DNA of 64,000 nucleotides from Hydractinia symbiolongicarpus (lineage: Eukaryota > Cnidaria > Hydrozoa > Anthoathecata > Hydractiniidae). This document shows, in pieces, positions 1-17,849 of the stretch (position 1 is its first letter; each line of letters begins with the position of its first letter). The stretch covers positions 9,178,001-9,242,000 of the forward strand of contig NC_079882.1 in the NCBI RefSeq assembly GCF_029227915.1. Direction: 5' to 3'. The translations under genes and the position numbers were made by a program. The notes under the pieces are model-generated. The model saw only the letters and a list, made by a program, of their open reading frames with translations, did not search any database and was not told where the DNA came from.

Positions 1-590
1 AAAGACAATTTTGAAATTAAAGACTTTAAACAATTATTAAAATACGCATTTATTCAACAACCAAAACACTGATTGATATTGTTTTAACCAACAATGTAAC
101 TAGCATCGGTAGCCAATTGCAACTTTTTAATTCAACCTCGACAACCTTGAATTATCTGAAAAATGTTTTAGCAGATGTGTTCAATCGACACGCTCTTTTT
201 TCCTTTTTCCTTTAAAGAGATGTGTCAAGAAGAATACATGACCTTGCCTAGACAAAGATGTGAAACGAAAATGAAAACCCGAGATCAGCTCATGTACACG
301 GACCTTAAATCAAATAAACTGTCGGAACTGGATGCCTACACACGACAAGAAAACTTTAATAGAAATGAGTTGAAAAGATCAGAAAGAAAACGCATATAAC
401 TTCGTTTATTTCTAGAAAACAGGGGATTTTTCGGACACAGCTCAGAACTAGCAATCAACCAACCACGTTTACTATTGACCTCTCAGTGATACAGATATTT
501 TACAAAATTTTGGAGTTGATTGAAGCATATATCATTCACCCTCACGAACTTACATAACGAAACAAAAAACACTGAAAACCTAGTCCACAG
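1..590 (+). pseudogene. LINE (non-LTR retrotransposon) remnant, cut by window edge
   Basis: This is decayed coding sequence of a non-LTR retrotransposon, from the linker between the endonuclease and reverse transcriptase domains. Frame-shifted pieces read KDNFEIKDFKQLLKYAFIQQ, then LIDIVLTNN near 72-105. That phrase is typical of the end of the LINE endonuclease region. An open stretch at 175-399 then contains KTRDQLMYTDLKSNKLSELD and a basic tail, as in the region before the RT fingers. Further readable pieces follow to about 590. At least two frame changes and several stops are present, so it is not functional. The similarity is recalled from the family, not searched. The rest of the element would lie left of the window or has been lost. 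Confidence 0.65.
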
Positions 591-3500
591 CGACAGATTT
601 TACATTTCAGACAGTCGCTAAGACTGGAGTGAAAAGTCATCGAAAGGAGCTCAAACTTAAATGGGTTACAGGGTTAGACAACATTTCCAGGTGCTTTCTA
701 AAGGTTGCTTTAAGCGTCATTGCGACGCCATCAATGTACGTCATAACGATATCACTGGTTTCAGACGATTTCTAATTAGCACAAATTTTTTCTGATACTA
801 GAAATTATTAACTAAGGTATCCAGTTTAACCTTTCACCGTGGTCAAAAGGTAAGTTGCCGGAAAAAATTTCCAAATTTTTTAACCCTTCCGATATTTGTT
901 CCCACATGCAGCCGACAAGTTTTTTATTTCCATGGTTTTGTAATTTTGTGCTTTTTGATTCGTTAGTTTAAACAACAACCGCGACTGCCCATCGTTCGCC
1001 CGAGTGTGCAGAAAATCTAGATTTAATTTTCGCTCTGTTTACAATATGTTACAATTAAAAATGTCTGGAAATTAAAATACTCGGTGTCTTAGGTATATCA
1101 CAGATGGGCTGCTCACAAATACAACCGACAAGCCATTTTCTGTATTACTGGATGTGACACATTTCTTTTAAATACTTTTATCTGTAGCCAATGTAACTAA
1201 ATCTGAGGTTTATTGTGAGGTGACTACAAGGTTTCTATCCATGTTTTATTTTGAAATGACGGATAAAAATGCATATAATTTTTTTCAAAATACAAGAATC
1301 TTATCTTCCATTTAAAAGGATCGCGTATTTCAGCCTTTAACTGTATTTAACCATATTTTAATGCCATGAACTTAAATATTCTGCGTCAAGTCTGAGAAAA
1401 CACATGCAATTTCTCCGAACTGGTTAAATCATTCGATCTTAAACCTAGGACATGTTTTGTTAGACTATATCTGGCTGATTTCAATAATGAGAAACGCTTC
1501 ATGTCTTTGTACGTGAGGCTTTTTTAAAATTAATATGCAGCCAAAAACAGTTTATCGTTTTCTTGAGGAATGGGTCACTTCGCGAATTCGGGTACTATGA
1601 CAATAGTAGGAAGAAAATCTTGTCTATTGCACCAAACCAGTCCAAAACATAATACCATGTTTCAATTCATTATTTTAATTTTTACCAAAGTTACAGGGCA
1701 AAATTATGGTTTTTTATACCGCTGACAGCGAAATGGTCATGGAGGCTAATTGGTATGAAGTTATTTTGTAAAACCTGAAGCTGATTTCACTCTAATGATA
1801 ATAAATGTTCTTTTAAAGATGATTTATCATCAAGTTGTTCAATATATCAAGATATTTAATATCAATTGATTTTTTTATAAGACATTCCCAAAATACGACA
1901 TGATTTAACTTTGCAAGGCCCTCAAGCTGGTGTGTAATACAAGGTGGGTATAAGGTCTGACATGTAGCAAAAACCTGTGCTTTTATTTATAATGGACTTG
2001 TGAAAACATTATAGACACGATGCAACACTATAGGCAATGACCAACCTCGCGTGGGTCACACTTGTCCACTTAAGGTTTTTCAGGTCGGAACATTATCAAG
2101 ATTTTCACAGGGAACCTAAAGAATTAACTGCTGCTTTAGTTTTACCCTAACATATTTTTATTAAAGCAGATAGCTATGTTTATGATGTTTTCAATTAAAA
2201 ACTAAGACATTTTTTGTCAGCATATCGTACATATTTTCCGCATTGTTATTTCGTGCATTCATGCTCACTTGTTAGTATGATGGAATGCAATTTATTTGAA
2301 CGGATGTTATTACTACGATCAAATGTGCGATTATAATGAGGTTTTCTCTTTATCAACACCTTGTTTCTAAAAAAATACGGAAATTCACAGGTTATACTGT
2401 CCTTTTTATATTGCTTTTCAACTGCATACAGCATAACATTTTTCTAACGCATAAATAATATACGGGTATTGGTATTATTATAGTGCATCGAAACTTTAAG
2501 CCACATCGAAATGTTTTACCCAGCCTTTAACGGCATGTTGACTGACTGTTTAGTTGCAGGTAAATCGTTCACATATGTTGGTTAGACTTAAGGACAGATA
2601 TTCTGCACATCCAGTGGGGCGTCTGCAGGTGTAATGTCTTCCGGACTTCGAGCGTTGAGCGCTTCAATTATGTTGCGCAACAAGGAAGACCGCTGTAGTA
2701 TTAGTGTATGTTACCTTGTAACATAAAATTAACGAAGCATAACTTTAAAGTAGTCATGAAGTTATGAAATTTATCGCTATTTTTCATATTATTTTAAAAC
2801 TAAAGGCACTGATTTAACGACTGCTACGAAGTTACTATTTTTGAGACTTAAAACTGTCGTAAGGCTTACGGGCGTCGTAAAAAGAAAAAAAATATTCATA
2901 TAGTTGAACTAAAATTATGCAGAAAAGTGTTTTAGATTAAAAGTATTAGCAGTAGTAATCTCTATTTAACGTAGTTATTTTTCAAAACTAAAGTGCCATA
3001 ACCACAATTTTAATATTGGGGGGTGGTGACTTAAATAGAAAATGACATATGAATTTCGCCTTATATAGCGCCCATTTTGAAAGTTTACACCTCTAGATTT
3101 GCGGAAAATGTCCTTTAAGACGTCAACGATCTGATGGTTCAATGTTAAAAAAGCTGCATTGTTTAATTGGCATCCATATTTAGATAAAAACTTCCATCAG
3201 AAACAAAAAGATAGAAAAAGAAATATATTTACATTACGCGACTACAATAATATAAAAAATGAACAGTACCCTAGAAATTTTAAGAGTAATGGCACTTGTC
3301 TATATTGTATTCTCGAAATCTCAAAACAAGATAAGCATTTTATTTAAGTTAGTAGAACCACCTACGGATTAAAATCACGCTTGCATTAATTTGCACCATC
3401 GCAGTAAAACATTTCATTGATTTAGCTTATAACAAAGGAATAAATTGGGGAAAGAGGGGAATACTCTATTTTGTATTGAGTAACAAAAATAAACTGGGTG

Positions 3501-4082
3501 GTACAGACACAGACTCTGCTAATGATATCGGTAAAAATATCAATTCGATAAATTTTTCCACTGTAGTTTTAATTAACGAAACAGGATATCATCTTTGGGA
3601 AATACACCTTTCTCTAATTTCATGCATTTTTAAACCTGTTTAAGGTACATTATGTATATCATGTCAATAAACGATAATTTTTAATAACTGTTTATAAAAG
3701 AGGACACATAATTAAACAAGCCGTTAAAACAAGTTAATTGTTTGCCGCGGAACAACAGCATTAAAGTGGTCATTCTATACAAGACTTAATAATGCCTGAA
3801 ACGAGATTTGTATAAAGTTTGCAAATAACTGAAGTAGAACGAAATTTATTTTCAACTTCAACTCTTCTTTTCTTCTTCCTTTATAATGAGGTTTGCCGTT
3901 TACGTCATTACCAAATTTGAGTGTCATACGACTCTCCGTTATTCTCTTGTCAAATACACGAACATGAGCAGAATTAATACTTTCATAAAACGATTACGTA
4001 ATCACATGAAAACGAGACAAGGGGAGCAAAAACTTTGTTCTGGCGTAAGAAAACAGCGATAGTGAATACCATAAGCTAGAAA
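591..4082. other. intergenic, nothing recognised
   Basis: AT-rich sequence with no convincing exon, long open frame or repeat array. Short open stretches (for example 3159-3347 +) have no recognisable motif and no flanking splice signals that I trust. Confidence 0.5.
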
Positions 4083-4386
4083 ATGGAAATCGAGACTTAT
4101 AAACAATGCGAAATCTGTATTACGTTCTTAAAACAATATTCAATAGGAAAGGCTCCGAAAAACTCCAATGTAGCGTTTATCACCAAGAAAATCATGTAAA
4201 TTGTCCGTTGAACCTGAAAACAATGCTAGTAATATTTCTGAAATCGATTTTGACATTGTTGATAGTAATACTAAGGACAATAATACAGGAGCAGAAGACC
4301 TTATTAAGAAGAAGGAAGAACTTGTTACCAAACGCCAACAGTATACTAACTACGTTATGCAGGCATGCCAAGTATTGAAATATTAA
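4083..4386 (+). pseudogene. coding-like open stretch in two frames, unknown
   Basis: An ATG at 4083 opens a short frame beginning MEIETYKQCEICITFLKQYS and stopping at a TAA near 4198. A different frame then runs open from about 4174 to the stop at 4384-4386. It contains an acidic stretch (VEPENNASNISEIDFDIVD) and then a Lys/Glu/Gln-rich, helix-like end (IKKKEELVTKRQQYT). The composition of both parts looks more protein-like than the surroundings. They could be one small gene broken by a frameshift, or a terminal exon behind the possible acceptor at about 4173. I do not recognise the family and would not assign a function. Confidence 0.25.
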
Positions 4387-4499
4387 CTGCGTTGTTTGGT
4401 TTCATTAATCCCGGAATTGATGGTGAAAGTATTATTTTACATAATAGTCGTAAAATCAAAGGGAATGATACAAGAGACTGGAAGCAATTTTTTTCAGGG

Positions 4500-4538
4500 C
4501 CTGTAGCGTTTCATTGTCATATCAGAAAACGCTACAGG
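4500..4538. repeat. 12-bp perfect hairpin
   Basis: The arms CCTGTAGCGTTT (4500-4511) and AAACGCTACAGG (4527-4538) are perfect inverted repeats separated by 15 nt. The hairpin lies shortly after the coding-like stretch above. It may be a remnant of a small inverted-repeat element. Confidence 0.6.
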
Positions 4539-4824
4539 TCCTGGCATGGAGGTTGCGTTGTCGTGTGAATCTTTTTTATTACTTACTACTTATTTTAACT
4601 AAACCAAAACATAGATATTGAAACTGTTATGCTGTTGGGAACCAACAATGCCCAAAACACTTTCACAAGATAGTGTATTTCCTGACCACGGCAACTCGCA
4701 TTCATGTTTGTTTTTACAGCATTATATATCATGTTCACGACCAATATCGTAAATAAAAGGCAAAGTGTTGAAAGAACTATTAACATTATATATTATTCTA
4801 GTTTGTATCACTGAGACAAGTTTT

Positions 4825-5910
4825 CTGTTATAGGATTGATGGTGTTCCACCGGTCGGGATTGTAGCATGGATTGACAAAAATCGTTTAAGACAAGTAAAT
4901 ATGAGATAAAATGTTGAAAGAAGTAGTAGGATTGTATTAGTCGACTAGTTCAGCAGAAACTGACTTTTCGTAACAGGATTGATGGTTTCAAACCGGGCGT
5001 GATTGTTACATGTTTGATCAAAATCACTTACGACAAGTATATACGAGATAAAATGATGAAAAAAATAGCAGGATTATATTAGTCCATTAGTGTCTACTAC
5101 TGAAACTGACTTTCCGTAATAGGATTGACTTTTCGAAATAGGATTGACGGTTTTAAACGGGGCGGGATAACATTATATTAGCCGACTAGTTTGTATTACA
5201 AGAGTAGTTTCTTGTAGCAGGGCTCGCAGTTTTGTATCCGTTGTACTAGTTTATTGTAGCAGGATTGATAGATCGGATGCAGATGTTGCATAACCAAAAT
5301 GCCTACACAAAGTACATATAAAACGTATTGATGACACAAAAGCAAAGACTACATAGATTGTAGTCTGTGCTACTGAAACTGATTTTCCGTGACAAAATTG
5401 ATGGTTTCAAACCGGGCGGGATTGTTACATGTTTGACCAAAATCGCTTACGACATGTAAATACGAGATAAAATGATGAAAAAGATAGTAGGATTGTATTA
5501 GCCTACAAGTCTCTACTACTGAAACTGACTTTCCGTAATAGGATTGATGGTTTCAAACCGGGCGGGATTGTTACATGTTTGACCAAAATCGTTTACGACA
5601 AGTAAATACGAGATAAAATGATGAAAGAAACAGCGGGATTGTATTAGTCGACCAGTCTGTACTACTGAAACTGACTTTTCGAAATAGGATTGACGTTTTT
5701 AAACGGGGCGGGATAACATTATATTAGCCGACTAGTTTGTATTACAAGAGTAGTTTCTTGTAGCAGGGCTCGCAGTTTTGTATCCGTTGTACTAGTTTAT
5801 TGTAGCAGGATTGATAGATCGGATGCAGATGTTGCATAACCAAAATGCCTACACAAAGTACATATAAAACGTATTGATGACACAAAAGCAAAGACTACAT
5901 AGATTGTATG
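4825..5910. repeat. complex satellite array (about 145-bp units plus a 220-bp duplicated block)
   Basis: Diverged units of about 143-146 bp carry the signature GGATTGATGGTTTCAAACCG followed by a GGGCGGGATTGTTACATG-like core. Units start near 4838, 4981, 5400 and 5546, with partial copies near 5125-5165 and 5680-5710. Interleaved with them, a block of about 220 bp beginning ACGGGGCGGGATAACATTA is present almost identically at about 5155-5365 and 5702-5908. This points to a higher-order period of roughly 545 bp. No coding potential is seen. Confidence 0.8.
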
Positions 5911-7359
5911 CCTCAAATTAATTTCATGTAACGGATTCAATAATTTTAGATTTGGTTGCTTGTTACAAGTGACAAAATCTAAGCCCTACATACGCGACAA
6001 GAGTATTTTATTTTGAGGTTGAGAGTATTATATTCTGCTGTGAGTTTTTATTTGCAAGTTAGGAAAGACTGATGCATATTTGACTTGCGTTTTTTAACAT
6101 TAAACCAAAGCGAATTTGCTATCAGAAGTCTACCTATAGTAACAGGAGAGAGAGAGAAAGAGTTAATAGCAAATGCCACTACACCTTCGGTAGCAGATTT
6201 GTACAGTCTTCGTAAAATTACCTCGGGTTTATAAGCAGTCTCTTAGGCGGCGGCTTGTTACCTGAGGCGGCTGTCCGCATACCACAAGGGCATGGCTAGC
6301 GATTATTAAATTAGCGTAAGTTTTGTTATCATGCAATTGTTTTTATGCGATTTTTATATTTTAACTTGTGGTGCAACTTTTTCGATTCTGTTAATTGCGG
6401 ACGGTAAGTTTTTTCACAACAGCTCAAGCGACGGCCTAAGAGACAGCCAGTTTGCCTATGGTGTGCGCCAGACTTTTTAAATTTTCGATACTGTTAAGAA
6501 TATCAACCGAAAAGAACAAGGCCAAACCAATTTACTAATATCATATACAAATACTTTTTTGCTAAAATTTTATTCGTCGAAGAAAAGGCTTCTTGACCAA
6601 TGACTTCACCTATGATACTTTCAGCAACAGCAATGTCGATATTTTCAGCAACCATTACTTTAATAAATAGTTTAATAGTTCAGGTATGCATGTCGGAAAA
6701 GTAGTAGACAAGTTCAATAAAGTGTAGGTAGTAGTTTACGTGTCCCGGATCCATATCTCAATTTAACCGGGGCAATTTCGTGTAGACACATTATACACAA
6801 AATTTTCCACTATAAACAAACAAGAGATATTTCAGTCTACATTAAAGCTAATTTTTTCTTTAAAAACGGGTGGTAAAAAGTACAATAATAATGCTATGAA
6901 GCATGCTCTGAAAACTTTAAATTGAATTCTAACTTTTAAACGAGTTCGTAAAACACGTGCTTATACAAATTACGAAAGTAGAGGGTGTAATAACAAGAAG
7001 ATTCAAGTTTGCTAAAACAGAATCATACTAGAGAAGACCAATGCCTTTGCAGCTCATAAACAAAATATAAACTTTAGAAAGCAGTGCATCAAGCGTTATA
7101 TATACAAAATGAAATTAAGCAAGAAAACACAATTTGTCTAATCAAGGTTGTATTTAAAGAAAATGTCAGCTTAGCAAAACTTAGTTTCATTAATTAAAAC
7201 TAGTTGTCAAAAATTAACTCAGTATTATAATCGTCGTCAAAGTTAGGAAAGTACAGTATCGTGCGTGATAGCAGTGCTGCCTCTGGGATAACATGCAACA
7301 TCAATTATAAGAACAATTAGTAAAGAAACAAAAACAGAACATTAACATGTTTAATAATT
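5911..7359. other. intergenic, nothing recognised
   Basis: AT-rich sequence downstream of the - strand SET-type gene. No exon, RNA gene or array stands out. A short GA-rich tract lies near 6146-6160. Confidence 0.4.
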
Positions 7360-12679
<5,320 letters not shown>

Positions 12680-13191
12680 CTCAAATATAGTAGAAAAACT
12701 ATTCAGATACTATTTACGGATTAGAAACAAAGTTTAAAATATCTTGAATTAGAGTTTTTGGGCAACATTTGTGTACCATTACCAAAAGCTGCAATATAAT
12801 AATTTTTATACCTTTATTTGTTATATAAATAACTACATAAAACATTTCTATCTCTTATAATAATACGAAGTGTATGTGACGGTCATAGTGGATATCGTCA
12901 TTTTCCTTTGATGTCGCCGAAATTTTCTCTAATGTCGCCGAAAAAAGTATGTCTCAAATGTTAAATTTTATGACATTACGGCGCGACGTCAATAACACTA
13001 CTACTAACGTCAATATCCTATTTTAAATTAATGAAGCCAATACAGTGCACTTAAATATTTGAGGCCAAATAACTTGGAAACGAGGTGGTGTCAATAATTT
13101 TTCCCCGCGTGGGTAAATAGGGACCAGATAGGACCAATTTAGGTAATTTTCCCAAACCTTGGTCCCTGAATCCGTTTCGGAATGGACGGGT
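12680..13191. other. no exon found upstream of the SET exon
   Basis: This is where the N-terminal half of the SET domain would be expected on the - strand, but no such exon was seen. A short duplication, GATGTCGCCGAAA/TAATGTCGCCGAAA, lies at about 12911-12943. From 13078 a GAGGTGGTG-type dispersed motif begins (compare 39472-39480). Confidence 0.4.
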
Positions 13192-13600
13192 TGATGACGT
13201 CATCAAAAATCAATTAAACCCCCCATATTTCCATAACCGTTTGTCAAAAGTACATGATCCTATACATTTTCTTGATCAGCGTTTAAAGACCTATACGTTG
13301 AAGCCAACAGGTATACAAATTTCTAAAAATTAATTTTGTTTGTTTTCACGGGTCTTTGCTGACGTCAGCATAATTTTTAAACCCTTATATATCATTAACC
13401 GTTCATCAAAATCACATGATCACATACATTCTCTTCATGAGCGTGTCGAGCTCTACACAATAGGGACAACGGATAAAATGAATTTCGTCAATTTGTTTTT
13501 TCATATGCACTGCTGACATCAGCAAAAGGTCTAAAATAACCAATTTTTACATTGTCCCTCCTGCCTAAGTGGATTTCACCACGGGCCTTATCGACTAGTT
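13192..13600. repeat. diverged tandem units headed by TGACGTCA-type palindromes
   Basis: Three unit starts are seen: TGATGACGTCATCAAAA at 13192, TGCTGACGTCAGCA at 13357 and TGCTGACATCAGCAAAA at 13511. The spacings are about 165 and 154 bp. The first two units share CCATAACCGTTTGTCAAAAG-type and CATGATC..ATACATTYTCTT-type segments in the same order. This looks like a dispersed repeat family with internal duplication. Class unknown. Confidence 0.6.
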
Positions 13601-14762
13601 TATTATATTGAAAATCACTTTCCCATTTCCCCATAAAAAATGAATTCACTCACTGGATATTTTCTAGCAGCGTTCATGTCAACTTTAGCAGTTTAGTTCA
13701 ATATTGGTTCTTTATCTTTATAACTAAGAAAAAGTAATTCCTATGAATAAGGATAGACAATAAGGCACCAAACATCAAACATGGCTAACCTTTATAAAAT
13801 AGCAGTTGTCACAAAACATATACATAAAAAAATAAAAATGATGTTAAAAAACATTAAATAAATTAGGCAATACAAGAGTTCACAGTTTTAACTAACTATT
13901 GTTTAAATAAATCTTTCTTTTGTTACAATGCTCTTTTTTAAGAATTGAAAAATGGAAGTAAACTGTTATGAATTAAGAAAAGTTACAAATCATTCACATA
14001 TGTTTTAAGTAGGGTTACTGGCAATAACTTACTAAATTTTCATGCCTTAAAACCATTTTTTTAGAAAATACAAAATATTCATAATGCCCATGGTCTTATT
14101 AAATTCACTCCGTTTACTTCCTTTTTTAATACAGAAAATAAGTGAACAACTTAAACTGTGAAAAGGTCAATAAAAGAGAATATAGCACATTGAAATTTTA
14201 TGCGGGATATAACTTTACACTAGAGGTTTAAGATATGTAATAGTTATAAACCAGAAATACGTGTTGACTTTTGCAATTTGATTTATATATATATGTAACA
14301 TTATTTTTTTTAATAAACTTATGAAGAGATTATGCATAATACGTTATTTCAAACAACACAATTTTAGCTATTTGGTCAACTTTTAATGGGAGATTGAGTG
14401 CTTAAAGTACAGGTAAACCTCGAGTGCAAGTCGAAACCCTTGTGTATTTTGTGTTGGACAACAATTTTTTTTGCTGTTTCAGTGAAAAACGATCTACAAA
14501 ATTATGTTATTTTGTAGTTCTTCTAATTTCATTTTCTGAAAAATACTGTATTTATATACCTTACGCAATTAAGAATCTTAAAAATGTGCAAATACACACA
14601 GAATTTCATAATTGCATATGACGTATGAATACAGGAAAATTATAACTTGGGATCAGTGAAAGATATATATATGTCCAAAATATGAAAAAGATAATCGTTT
14701 TTTAAGTTGAGTAGAAAATGTACATTACATATACTTTAAAGAAACATATACATGGTCGTTCA
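13601..14762. other. intergenic, nothing recognised
   Basis: AT-rich sequence with short homopolymer and dinucleotide tracts only. The open stretch at 14424-14621 has no recognisable motif. Confidence 0.4.
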
Positions 14763-14824
14763 GCATATATATTTTTATGGTAATATTTCGACCTCCATAT
14801 TGGAGGTCTTCATCAGACTATACA
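14763..14824 (-). ncRNA. hammerhead-ribozyme-like motif of a Penelope-like element
   Basis: On the - strand the sequence reads CTGATGA (14816-14810), one A, a 7-bp stem GACCTCC/GGAGGTC (14808-14802 with 14796-14790) closed by a 5-nt loop, then GAAA (14789-14786). This is the conserved CUGAUGA - stem II - GAAA layout of a hammerhead. A 5-bp stem III can form (AUAUU at 14786-14782 with AAUAU at 14773-14769), followed by A as the would-be cleavage base. Stem I is weaker: GUAUA can pair with UAUGC, but two bases before CUGAUGA remain unpaired, and there is one extra A before stem II. Hammerheads are known in the terminal repeats of Penelope-like elements, and this one lies directly downstream of such an ORF. 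It may be catalytically impaired. Confidence 0.6.
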
Positions 14825-14866
14825 AAATTTTTTAACGGTTGTCATTACATTGACATCAAATCGACG

Positions 14867-15325
14867 TCACTGTAACGACTTCCGTTTAAGGTACGCGAAC
14901 ATTGGCTTCCAGAATTTCGTCTTCACATACTGACTATCGTCTAGATTAAGGCCATGTTCACTACGCGGTGACGTGTCCTGGAACTGTATTTCCAATGCTT
15001 CGCGTACCTTACGATCAAATTTATTAAATTCTTGTTTAAGCATTTTCGCATTGTCCCAATCATAACCAGCATTACAAGAACTAGAGTGAAATGAATCTCC
15101 TGATGCGCTCCACTTTTCTTTAATGTTGGTGTCTTTGTGTTGTTCGAAGCGGGTAGCGATTCCCAACTTCGTCTCCCCAAAATATTTTTTGCCGCATTTG
15201 CATGGGATAATGTATACGCCGGGTTGACTTAGTGGTGGTAGTTGGCATTTGTTTTTCCATGTCAATATTGTCTGAATTTTAGCAGAGCTTTTAAAGACAG
15301 TTTTATATCATTTAAAGAGTACATT
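14867..15325 (-). mobile_element. Penelope-like element fragment, GIY-YIG endonuclease domain
   Basis: The open frame codes for the C-terminal endonuclease of a Penelope-like retroelement. It reads QPGVYIIPCKCGKKYFGET, then ATRFEQHK, a conserved Cys/His stretch (HSSSCNAGYDWDN), and the end SEHGLNLDD..KTKFWKPMFAYL, with a TGA stop at 14867. The GVY...YFGE pair corresponds to the GIY-YIG motif, and C-x-C after it is typical of the Penelope branch. The ATG at 15265 is probably not a real start, since readable sequence (KTVFKSSAKIQTILTW) continues upstream to about 15325. The reverse transcriptase that should precede it is absent, so the copy is 5'-truncated. The endonuclease frame itself is intact, suggesting fairly recent insertion. 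Confidence 0.85.
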
Positions 15326-17087
15326 ACATATATAATATATAACTGCATCTACCACCGTATCCAGTAGCCCATATATACTCTCTATGGCAAATCAGCTGTT
15401 CATTTGTTTTTAAAGAAATATTAAAGAATATGAAAATAATTAAAAAAAATTATAGATATTATCTTGTGTTCTTATGGTATCATTATATTATTGCCCTCAT
15501 AAAATCAAAGAATGGGTGCATAAAAATCCCTGTTTTATGAGCCATAAACAAATCAAACCATTGCATCTTTCATATAACTCTTCCGTGTATCAGCCAAGTA
15601 ATAAAAAATAAATATAAAGATGTTTTTTGCATTCAAAAGCTTCTGTGTTTTAACATGATTTTTCACACACTGATGTCAACAAAAGTTATGACATTTTTAC
15701 AGATAAAGAACGTCATTGATGTATATATAAAAAATATTGTATAATGCCTTTAAACAAACGACTTCACTGTGCAAGGTACAAATCGTATACAAAGACCAGC
15801 TATGATGTATATAAGTTGTAATATAGAAATTCACAGCTTAGTATATATAAATAAAGTTACAAATGTCCAGAAACAAATGTGTTCAATATCAGAAATGTTG
15901 ATGCAGACAAACTTATGAAGTTGTCACAAGCAATAAAAGAACTATATAAATTAACACTTTTATATAAAAAAAGAAAATAAATATTTAATATCCATGATTT
16001 AAAAATCATTTATGCCTACCATAATTGTTTGGCTAGGAATGAAATGTCTTGTGTTGTACATTTATGAAGCTATGCTATCTTATTTATATAAAAACATGAA
16101 ATATTGCACATTGTTCCAGTATGCTAGCTACACACTTCACAGAGAAGTGAACACAACACAATACTTTCACAAATTAGTTTGGTGTTTTTGGAATAAATAT
16201 TTGTATATAATATTTTTTCACAACTATAAAGTAAATGTGGTACAGGAAAGACATTGTATTTCGGGTAAATGAATTAAAAGAAAAAAAAATTATATTGTAC
16301 CTAATATGTCCATATTTTAGTCAAAAAAACTAGCTTTTATAGAATGCTATATAGCAGATACTTTTTCCAAGGTTACTTTTAACACACTCGATACATTTTT
16401 GGGAGGTCACATAACTCACATACTTTGTGCAGGAGACGCCGGTTCAATTATGTAATGCAGCTATTATATATGCTGGTTATTGAAAGTTACCATAGTTTCC
16501 CCCCCCCATCCAGATGAACCTCCAAGGGAATGTGGATCATGGCTAATTACCCTAGTTACATGTAACAAACTTTCAGACAACTCATAAAATCAGTAACATT
16601 TTTTAAACTTTTTTAACCCTAAGACTGATAAAGGCTTGTCGCCACAATATATATGACCAGCCAGCCAAGGGAAATTGAACACTGCTCTGGTCTTCTGATG
16701 ATTTTAAACACTACAATTAGCTACAAGAACCTAGCTAGATAGCTTCTACAACTAATGAGCTAGCTATAGCTTTTGTAACTGGGTAAGTTAGCTAGCTATT
16801 TCAACTATTCCACAACGTTTTTTAATAATAGTAAAACAAACATAAAATACTTTCATTGAGATAGCTAGCTAGCTATCTACACGAGTGTTGCTGCCAGCTA
16901 AATGAAAACTGGCGATATAAACCAAAGCAAAACACAGTTAGTTAGCCAGCATAAACTTTGAACAAATTATTGTAGAGAGAGTTTTGTTTACAATATAGCA
17001 CAGGCCCCAAACTTAACCAAAAAGATTTGCTAAACTACTGTTGGAGTGTCGCTGCCGCCAATCACGCTGCCATCTTGAAATTATGCA
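15326..17087. other. intergenic, nothing recognised
   Basis: AT-rich. It holds many scattered TAGCTAGC-type tetranucleotide repeats near 16725-16880, but no exon that I can support. The open stretch at 16012-16272 (+) shows no motif. Confidence 0.4.
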
Positions 17088-17229
17088 CGGTAACAAAACA
17101 GCCGGAATGGTAGCAAAACCGCCCGATCTCCCGTAACAAAACAACCGGATGTAACAAAACAGCCCTATTTATGTAGCAATCCCGCCCGGATGTAACAAAT
17201 CAGCCCTGCCGACATGTAACAAAACAGTC
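17088..17229. repeat. short interspersed GTAACAAAACAGCC-type repeat cluster
   Basis: About eight variants of GTAACAAAACAGCC(CG) and GTAGCAAAACCGCCCG occur within 140 bp. One copy, GTAGCAATCCCGCCCGGATG, is the reverse complement of the GGGCGGGATTGTTACATG core of the satellite at 4.8-5.7 kb. This links the two loci. Confidence 0.7.
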
Positions 17230-17236
17230 CATGAAT

Positions 17237-17687
<451 letters not shown>

Positions 17688-17689
17688 TA

Positions 17690-17849
17690 TTAGTAGTACT
17701 ATTCTAACATTAGTAGTACTATTCTAACATTAGTAGTACTATTCTACCTTTTAGTAGTACTATTCTACCTTTTAGTAGTATTATTCTATCAGCAGGACTA
17801 TTCTAACATAAAGTAGTATTATTCTAACATAAAGTAGTATTATTCTAAC
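17690..17849. repeat. 20-bp tandem repeat TAGTAGTACTATTCTAACAT
   Basis: About eight units of 19-21 bp directly follow the (ATT)n tract. Single copies of the same unit recur near 21093 and just before the second (ATT)n tract at 21474-21494. On the - strand each unit begins GTTAGAATA, resembling a 5' splice site. Confidence 0.9.

Noticed and set aside
14941-15180. Second - strand frame inside the Penelope ORF
   Set aside because: It is an overlapping shadow; only the other frame carries GVY...YFGE and the conserved Cys/His residues.
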